Assembly (NCBI GenBank): GCA_027032075.1
Contig: JALVOC010000091.1
Coordinates: 60,166-124,165 of the forward strand
Length of the DNA stretch: 64,000 nucleotides
Source: Chromatiales bacterium
GTDB taxonomy: Bacteria; Pseudomonadota; Gammaproteobacteria; UBA6429; Thiohalophilaceae
Reading direction: 5' to 3'
The notes beneath the pieces are model-generated. The model was not told where the DNA came from and made no database searches. It was given only the letters and a program-made list of their open reading frames with translations. The position numbers were made by a program, and so were the translations under genes. This document shows, piece after piece, positions 58,981-64,000 of this stretch (positions are counted from its first letter, which is position 1; each line of letters begins with the position of its first letter).

Positions 58981-60696
58981 TTATTCCTTCGTTACGCGGT
59001 TGAGTTCATTCAGACTGGTGATGCCGTCTTTCACTTTTTTCAAACCCGACTGACGCAGATCGGAAATACCTTCCTTGGCTGCCTGTTCGGCCAGTTGCAT
59101 GGCGTTGCCACCCTCCATGATGATGCGTCCCATGGCTTCCGATACCGGCATCACCTGGTAGATACCGACACGGCCCTTGTAGCCCTCGTTACATTGGTCA
59201 CACCCTTTCGGGCCGTAGATTTTCAATCCGTTTGCGATATCCTGCTCGGTAAAACCTTCCTCCAGCAAGGCCTCCTTCGGAAGGTCCAGTAACTGCTTGC
59301 AGTGCTGGCACAGGCGCCGCGCAAGCCGCTGGGCAATGATGAGGTTGACCGAGGAGGCGATGTTATAGGGGGGAACGCCCATATTGACCATACGCGTGAG
59401 GGTCTGGGGGGCATCGTTGGTATGCAGGGTGGAGAGCACCATGTGTCCGGTCTGGGCGGCCTTGATGCCGATTTCCGCGGTTTCCAGATCACGGATTTCC
59501 CCCACCAGAATCACGTCCGGATCCTGGCGTAAAAAGGCGCGCAGTGCAGCCGGGAAAGTCAGTCCCACCTTGGCATTGACGTTCACCTGGTTGATCCCCG
59601 GCATGTTGATTTCCACCGGATCCTCGGCGGTGGAGATATTGATATCGGGCTGGTTGAGGATATTCACACCGGTATAGAGAGTAACGGTTTTACCGCTGCC
59701 AGTCGGGCCGGTGACCAGCAGCATGCCGTAGGGTTTGTGCAGGGCCTCGAGGAAGAGCTCTTTCTGCTCGGGTTCGAAGCCCAGCGCATCCACGCCCAGT
59801 TTCGCGCTGTTGGGATCGAGAATACGCAATACGATTTTTTCGCCGAACAGTGTCGGGCAGGTATTGACACGAAAATCGATGGCGCGGTTCTTTGACAGAT
59901 TCAGCTTGATGCGGCCGTCCTGCGGGATCCGCCGTTCCGAGATATCCAGGCGGGACATGACCTTGAGGCGGGCGGAAAGCCGCGGCGCCATGCCAACCGG
60001 CGGGGACGCCATTTCGCGCAGCACGCCGTCCATGCGGAAGCGTACCCGGTATGATTTTTCATAAGGTTCGAAATGAATGTCGGAAGCGCCCTTGTTGATC
60101 GCGTCCAGCATCACCTTGTTGACGAAGCGCACCACCGGGGTGTCATCGGCGTCGGATTCAGAGACGTCCGGTCCCGCCGCATCACTTTCGTCGGCAAACT
60201 CGACATCGTCCAGATCGGTGTCCCCGAGTTCGGACAGACTGGTATCGGAGGCTTCCATTGCCCGGTCAATGGTGCGGTTGAGCTTGTCGTCTTCCACCAG
60301 GATGGCTTCGGTGGTCATGCCGACGTGGAACTTGATTTCGTCCAGCGCCTGCAGATTGGTGGGATCGGAAACGGCGACGAACAGCCTGTTGCCGCGCTTG
60401 TAAAGCGGCAGGGTGCGGTGCTTGCGGATGAGGGATTCATTGACCAGCCGCACCACCTCCGGATCGATTTCCATCACGCCGATGTCAAACAGGGGTACGC
60501 CGAATTCATCGGAAGCCGCCTGTGCGATATTGCGGCTGTCGACGATATTTTTCTCCACCAGATGGGTAACGAAAGGGACTTTCTTTTTGTTCGCCGACTC
60601 GAACGCCTCCTGGGCCTGGGCATCGGTGATCAAGCCGTCCTGCACGAGTTTTCGTGCCAGACCGCTGAAGCGCATTTTTGTTCCGGGTGTCGCCAT
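58981..60696 (-). CDS. pilB: Type IV pilus extension ATPase PilB
   Basis: A 571-residue GspE/PilB ATPase. The N-terminal MshEN domain is at about 1-150; Walker A is VTGPTGSGKTVTLY, Walker B is DPDVILVGEIRDLETAEI, and the His box is LSTLHTNDAPQTL. A tetracysteine zinc motif (CQHCKQ, CDQCN) is near the C-terminus. It powers pilin polymerisation. Confidence 0.97.
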   Translation of the reverse strand: MATPGTKMRFSGLARKLVQDGLITDAQAQEAFESANKKKVPFVTHLVEKNIVDSRNIAQAASDEFGVPLFDIGVMEIDPEVVRLVNESLIRKHRTLPLYKRGNRLFVAVSDPTNLQALDEIKFHVGMTTEAILVEDDKLNRTIDRAMEASDTSLSELGDTDLDDVEFADESDAAGPDVSESDADDTPVVRFVNKVMLDAINKGASDIHFEPYEKSYRVRFRMDGVLREMASPPVGMAPRLSARLKVMSRLDISERRIPQDGRIKLNLSKNRAIDFRVNTCPTLFGEKIVLRILDPNSAKLGVDALGFEPEQKELFLEALHKPYGMLLVTGPTGSGKTVTLYTGVNILNQPDINISTAEDPVEINMPGINQVNVNAKVGLTFPAALRAFLRQDPDVILVGEIRDLETAEIGIKAAQTGHMVLSTLHTNDAPQTLTRMVNMGVPPYNIASSVNLIIAQRLARRLCQHCKQLLDLPKEALLEEGFTEQDIANGLKIYGPKGCDQCNEGYKGRVGIYQVMPVSEAMGRIIMEGGNAMQLAEQAAKEGISDLRQSGLKKVKDGITSLNELNRVTKE

Positions 60697-60821
60697 CGTT
60701 TTTGCTTAACTTCGAATCCAGGGATGTAAGTCAGTTATATCGGTTCCGTCTGTGTAATATTTATCGCAAAACCGGCTTATGTGATCCAGCTCATATTATA
60801 TTGTCACATAATACAAGTATA

Positions 60822-60850
60822 AATTTAATTATTTAAAGTATCTTTGACAA
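60822..60850 (-). promoter_or_regulatory. Candidate sigma-70 promoter for pilBCD
   Basis: Read on the minus strand: TTGTCA (60850-60845), 17 bases, TAAATT (60827-60822), in AT-rich sequence 126 bases before the pilB start. Pattern match only; other AT-rich hexamers nearby are possible. Confidence 0.35.
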
Positions 60851-61030
60851 ATTCCTCATTAACTCGTTGAAAATAGTTTCTTTTTTGCCAAAAATCAACA
60901 TTATGTTAAATATCGGGGGCCGATGTCCGGGGTCGGGAGGCAAACCGTGAACTCTGTTGCGGAGCCTGCGACGGGATTTTTATGCCTTCGCCTTGCCGGG
61001 CGGAACCGGCGCGAATGCTGTGAACCGGAG

Positions 61031-61067
61031 AAAAAACGCTAACGGCGGAAGTGTTTGCTCGCCGCCG
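61031..61067 (-). terminator. Candidate terminator after the minor pilin gene
   Basis: On the minus strand CGGCGG...CCGCCG pair, followed after TTAGCG by TTTTTT, 84 bases downstream of the pilin stop. The loop is long (13 bases). Confidence 0.4.
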
Positions 61068-61150
61068 ACTGCACGCCGTCGTCAACCGCAGCTACAACAG
61101 GGCGGTCACCCTCCCAAAAGCGGCTGGCCCCAATCAAGGGGTGTAGCCCT

Positions 61151-61573
61151 TCAGTTTGTAACGCTGAGCACCACGGTGTTTTTAATCGCGTTTTGCCCGG
61201 TTGCGGTGGCGTTGTAACTGGTGGCGATGTCGCCGGTGGCGCCGGCTGTCAGATTGAACACGCAGTTCAGGTTGGCGACGTTGGTTGCAGCGGCAACGCT
61301 GTCATCCCAGTTTCCGGGCGACCAGAGTCCCTGGCTGGCGGCGCGGATGTTGTCGGCGCCATTGGCCGGGCCGAAATAGGTGTTGTTTTCCAGGAAAAAC
61401 TCCTGCTGCGCCAGGCGGAGTGAGGCCAGATCCTCCGCGCACTCGTTGCTGCGTGAAGTGGCAATGTAGTCGTTGTAAGCCGGAATGGCGACAGAAGCCA
61501 GGATCGCCAGGATCGCCACTGCGATCATCATTTCTATCAGAGTAAACCCGCTGTTTCTGTGTGGATGCTGCAT
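61151..61573 (-). CDS. Type IV pilin, PilE/minor pilin-like
   Basis: A 140-residue pilin. The prepilin site is NSG|FTLIEMMIAV with a hydrophobic helix to AIPAYNDYI. Two cysteines (NECAEDL and LNCVFNL) could form the disulfide loop. AGGAAGG precedes ATG 61573. It lies 119 bases downstream of pilA beyond a strong hairpin, so its expression may be lower or separate. Confidence 0.9.
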   Translation of the reverse strand: MQHPHRNSGFTLIEMMIAVAILAILASVAIPAYNDYIATSRSNECAEDLASLRLAQQEFFLENNTYFGPANGADNIRAASQGLWSPGNWDDSVAAATNVANLNCVFNLTAGATGDIATSYNATATGQNAIKNTVVLSVTN

Positions 61574-61636
61574 GGAACACCTTCCTGACTGACGTCTCTT
61601 GATTTGGGGATTATTATTCAATCGTATAGATCAAAT

Positions 61637-61669
61637 ATAGCCCTCCCGCCATGAAGGTGGGAGGGCTAT
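61637..61669 (-). terminator. Strong hairpin between pilA and the second pilin gene
   Basis: ATAGCCCTCCCGCC and GGTGGGAGGGCTAT form a 14-base stem with one mismatch and a 5-base loop, 23 bases after the pilA stop. The T-run on the minus strand is short (TATATTTG), so it may act as a partial terminator or as an mRNA-stabilising hairpin. Confidence 0.7.
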
Positions 61670-61691
61670 CAGCTTGCTTCAGGCCGTTTTC

Positions 61692-62219
61692 TTATTCATA
61701 GGCCACGGTTCTTTGTTGTGCCGTCAGGCCGTTGTAGGCCGGCAGGCAGACGGTGAAGACACCCGTGGTATCGCGAGCATCATTCCAGTAAATCCCAATC
61801 TGGCCGGTGGTGTTCTGCACCGCACCCATGCCGGCACAGTTCGCACCAACGGCAGCATAGGCAGGTACTTGCGCACCAGCATTCAGGTCGGGGGCAAAGT
61901 TGATTGCGGCAGCCTGACCGTCATGAATGCCGTTCAGGTAGTTCACCAGACCTGCGAGATCGGTTGTTTCAGTGCCCGGAGTACCAGCTGTTGTGCGGAA
62001 GAAGTTGCCGGTTGCAGAACCCAGTGCAATTTCAGTGACGTCTTTCTTGATTTCATTGCGGATTTCCTTGAAGGCGTTGTTGTAATGCGCCCAGGCCTTG
62101 TCTTTTTTGGTGTTCTGGATATAGCCGTTGTAGGCCGGGATGGCGATGGCGGCGAGAATACCGATGATCGCGACGACGATCATCAATTCAATCAGGGTAA
62201 AACCTTGTGTACGTTTCAT
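61692..62219 (-). CDS. pilA: Major type IV pilin PilA
   Basis: A 175-residue pilin. The leader is [18 protein letters not shown] with Glu at position 5 of the mature protein, then the long helix to [11 protein letters not shown]-terminal disulfide pair is likely ([15 protein letters not shown]). ATG 62219 is preceded by GGAG at 8 bases. A sigma-54-type promoter lies 75 bases upstream. Confidence 0.93.
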   Translation of the reverse strand: MKRTQGFTLIELMIVVAIIGILAAIAIPAYNGYIQNTKKDKAWAHYNNAFKEIRNEIKKDVTEIALGSATGNFFRTTAGTPGTETTDLAGLVNYLNGIHDGQAAAINFAPDLNAGAQVPAYAAVGANCAGMGAVQNTTGQIGIYWNDARDTTGVFTVCLPAYNGLTAQQRTVAYE

Positions 62220-62294
62220 TTTCAATTCTCCAACATGTTTTGGTGGTTGACTTCAGTGCCACCGGTGAAAATTGCGGTGGGTTGCCCTTCAGGT

Positions 62295-62310
62295 TGCAGG
62301 GAGTGTGCCA
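62295..62310 (-). promoter_or_regulatory. Sigma-54 (-24/-12) promoter of pilA
   Basis: On the minus strand TGGCACACTCCCTGCA: the invariant GG and GC are 10 bases apart, exactly as in the RpoN consensus TGGCACG-N4-TTGCA. It lies 75 bases before the pilA start. pilR, an NtrC-type activator, is the adjacent gene. Confidence 0.8.
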
Positions 62311-62448
62311 GTTTTGCCCTTTGTTAAAAAATACTATAAATATCAAAAGGTTATTATGGGAGGAGGCAGGGGTTGACCCTCCGGGCGGGGTTTGATGACG
62401 GGTCCCCTGACCTGCGGTTGTCAGGATGTGACAATTATTGTCACCTCT

Positions 62449-63795
62449 TTATTCGATTCCCAGTTTCTTGATGCGGTAGCGGAGTTGCCGGAAGGTGAGC
62501 CCCAGCAGTTTGGCGGCGGCGGTTTTGTTGTAGCGGGTTTTTTCCAGCGCCTGCACGATCACGTCCCGCTCGGTGTTGTCGAGGGCGGAATCGAGGGTCT
62601 GCTCCGACAAGCCGGGCTGATTGAATTCCCCGGAGATGGATTCGCCTTCTGTGGGCAGTTTCAGATCCTCTTCTTTGATGACATCGCCCTCGCACAGGGT
62701 CATGGCCCGTTCCAGGATGTTTTCCAGTTCCCGCACATTGCCGGGAAAGGGGTAGTGCAGCAGCGCCTGCAGGGCGGATTTGTCGAGGTGGGGCACGCCT
62801 GTTTGCCATTCGCGGGCGATCTTGCGCAGAAAATGCACCACCAGCAGGGGGATGTCCTCCGGCCGTTCACGCAGGCCGGGCATGTGCAGTTCGATCACAT
62901 TGATACGGAAATAGAGATCCTGGCGGAACTGGCCGGATTCGGTCAACTGCCGCAGGTTTTTGTGGGTGGCGCTGAGAATGCGCACATTGATAGGGATCTC
63001 TTGTTGCGCCCCCACCGGGCGGATCGCCTTTTCCTGGATGGCGCGCAGCAGTTTGACCTGCATCTCGAGCGGCAGATCGGCCACTTCATCGAGAAACAGG
63101 GTGCCGCCATCGGCTGCCTGAAACAGCCCCTTTTTATCCGCGACCGCGCCGGTGAAACTGCCCTTTTTATGGCCGAAAAATTCGCTTTCCATCAATTCAG
63201 AAGGAATCGCGCCACAGTTGACAGGTACGAACGGTTTATCCGCCCGTGGGCCGCTCTCGTGGATCAGGCGGGCGGCGAGTTCCTTGCCGGCGCCCGATTC
63301 CCCGCTGATGTAGACGGGGGCCTGGCTGCGGGCCAGTTTGGCAATGGTCTGACGGGTCTGCTGGATGATGGTCGAGGTACCCAGCAAGGTAGCGGTTTTG
63401 TCACTCGGGGGCTCGGTGACCTTTTTGTTCACTTTCAGGGCGGTGGCCACCAGGTTGCGCAGCATCTGCAGATCCACCGGCTTGGAGACAAAATCGAACG
63501 CCCCCGCTTTCAATGCCTCGACGGCGGATTCCATGTTGCCGTGGGCGGTGATCACCGCGACCGGGATATAGGGTTTGCTTTGCTGAATGTGGCGGACGAA
63601 ATCGATGCCGTTGCCGTCGGGCAGCCGCATGTCGGTGAGGCAGAGGTCGAAGTCTTTTTGGGCCAGCAGGGCGCGGGCCTCGGCCAGATCGGCGGCGCTG
63701 TCGGTGTCCACATCCATCCGCGCCAGGGTGATTTCCAGCAGTTCGCGGATGTCCGGTTCGTCATCGATGATCAGTGCGCTGTAACGGGTCGTCAT
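62449..63795 (-). CDS. pilR: Sigma-54-dependent response regulator PilR
   Basis: A 448-residue NtrC-family regulator: a receiver domain (1-120; IIDDEPDIRELL, phospho-Asp in CLTDMRLPDG), an AAA+ domain (about 135-370; GESGAGKELAARLIH, the sigma-54 GAFTGA-type loop GSFTGAVADKKG), and a Fis-type HTH at the C-terminus (NKTAAAKLLGLTFRQLRYRI). It should activate the pilA promoter. The GSFTGA loop has Ser for the usual Ala, a tolerated variant. No pilS is found in the 205 bases upstream. Confidence 0.94.
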   Translation of the reverse strand: MTTRYSALIIDDEPDIRELLEITLARMDVDTDSAADLAEARALLAQKDFDLCLTDMRLPDGNGIDFVRHIQQSKPYIPVAVITAHGNMESAVEALKAGAFDFVSKPVDLQMLRNLVATALKVNKKVTEPPSDKTATLLGTSTIIQQTRQTIAKLARSQAPVYISGESGAGKELAARLIHESGPRADKPFVPVNCGAIPSELMESEFFGHKKGSFTGAVADKKGLFQAADGGTLFLDEVADLPLEMQVKLLRAIQEKAIRPVGAQQEIPINVRILSATHKNLRQLTESGQFRQDLYFRINVIELHMPGLRERPEDIPLLVVHFLRKIAREWQTGVPHLDKSALQALLHYPFPGNVRELENILERAMTLCEGDVIKEEDLKLPTEGESISGEFNQPGLSEQTLDSALDNTERDVIVQALEKTRYNKTAAAKLLGLTFRQLRYRIKKLGIE

Positions 63796-63887
63796 GCTTT
63801 TTTCCTGAAAGAGGGGCGGGCCTCGCCCGCATCCCTGATAATACTGCAGGGTTGGATAGAGTTCATCACACCTTCATGTATTGGCTA

Positions 63888-63975
63888 AATAAGTGTTCCG
63901 AATACCAGATCATTTAACATTATTGGCAGATTCTGGTTTCGCATCAGGACCAGAGGTCTTTTACATGACACGCTG
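63888..63975. repeat. Palindromic repeat element, copy 6 (upstream of pilR; right end unclear)
   Basis: The left end TAAATAAGTGTTCCGAATACC and interior CATTATTGGCAGATTC match copy 1 closely over about 60 bases and, in reverse, copy 2. A right terminus with the complementary sequence is not seen before the window ends, so the copy is either truncated or longer than shown. A small GC hairpin (63816-63830) lies between it and pilR. Confidence 0.75.
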
Positions 63976-64000
63976 TAAATACAGTCGTTCCCGCACATCC

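Larger units (their letters stand above)
60697..61150. other. 454-base non-coding stretch between pilB and a pilin gene
   Basis: No credible gene. The pilB-proximal part (about 60770-60910) is very AT-rich and holds the best promoter candidate; the pilin-proximal part is GC-rich with hairpins, including one at 61122-61148 (CCCC/GGGG stem). Short open frames here on the plus strand show no protein-like features. Confidence 0.6.

Noticed and set aside
60957..61217. 86-residue plus-strand open frame in the pilB-pilin gap
   Set aside because: Low-complexity Arg/Pro-rich translation, overlapping hairpins and the pilin 3' end; no ribosome-binding site or family resemblance.
62392..63888. 498-residue open frame on the plus strand opposite pilR
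   Set aside because: It lies wholly antisense to pilR, whose domains and motifs are clear. Long antisense frames arise from GC-biased third codon positions here and appear opposite many genes in the window.

Overview
The window is a stretch of core chromosome from a gammaproteobacterium outside the enterics. The gene order supports this. The mla operon runs into ibaG-murA-hisGDC, then an AlgW/DegS protease, nif3, petABC and sspAB. A second block runs rsmI | lpoA-yraN-diaA, rnpB, the complete dcw (division and cell wall) cluster, lpxC, dciA, an M23 peptidase, secA-argJ, and a Nudix/ThiE fusion. It ends with yacG-zapD-coaE-pilDCB, pilins and pilR. Pseudomonads and sulfur-oxidising or other environmental gammaproteobacteria share these blocks. 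HisG is the short form, and the respiratory chain contains a bc1 complex. The sequence alone does not fix a genus.

Layout. At 1-3637 (minus) is an LPS operon: lptA (cut by the window edge), lptC, kdsC, kdsD, a small heavy-metal-binding protein and a Na+/Ca2+-type exchanger. At 3677-8026 is the phospholipid transport set: mlaA (minus), then mlaF-E-D-B (plus), with no mlaC. At 8136-12999 are ibaG, murA and hisG-hisD-hisC. At 13011-19112 are the AlgW-type protease, Nif3, the bc1 complex and the stringent starvation proteins. At 19113-24280 is the only accessory-looking region: a macrodomain gene between two copies of a short inverted-repeat element, a two-gene energy-taxis receptor (CetB/CetA-like), and a flavin-dependent dehydrogenase. 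At 24280-27800 are yraN, lpoA, rsmI and the RNase P RNA. At 28101-46844 the dcw cluster follows a recognisable promoter and MraZ operator and runs with mostly overlapping genes to a hairpin terminator after ftsZ, then lpxC. At 46913-56805 are dciA, envelope hydrolases, secA, argJ and small housekeeping genes. At 56825-63795 (minus) is the type IV pilus block, with a sigma-54-type promoter in front of pilA and its presumed activator PilR next to it.

How it works together. Most genes build or maintain the envelope: LPS precursor and export, phospholipid trafficking, peptidoglycan synthesis and division, lipid A commitment, secretion and type IV pili. The main non-textbook feature is a family of 27- to 97-bp palindromic repeats with termini close to TAAACAGGCGTTCCGAATAC, seen at six places. 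They lie between or directly beside genes, twice inside otherwise conserved gene strings and twice bracketing the macrodomain gene. I found no CRISPR array, tRNA, rRNA operon, prophage or transposase gene, and no defence system. The window reads as ordinary core genome with a few notable details.
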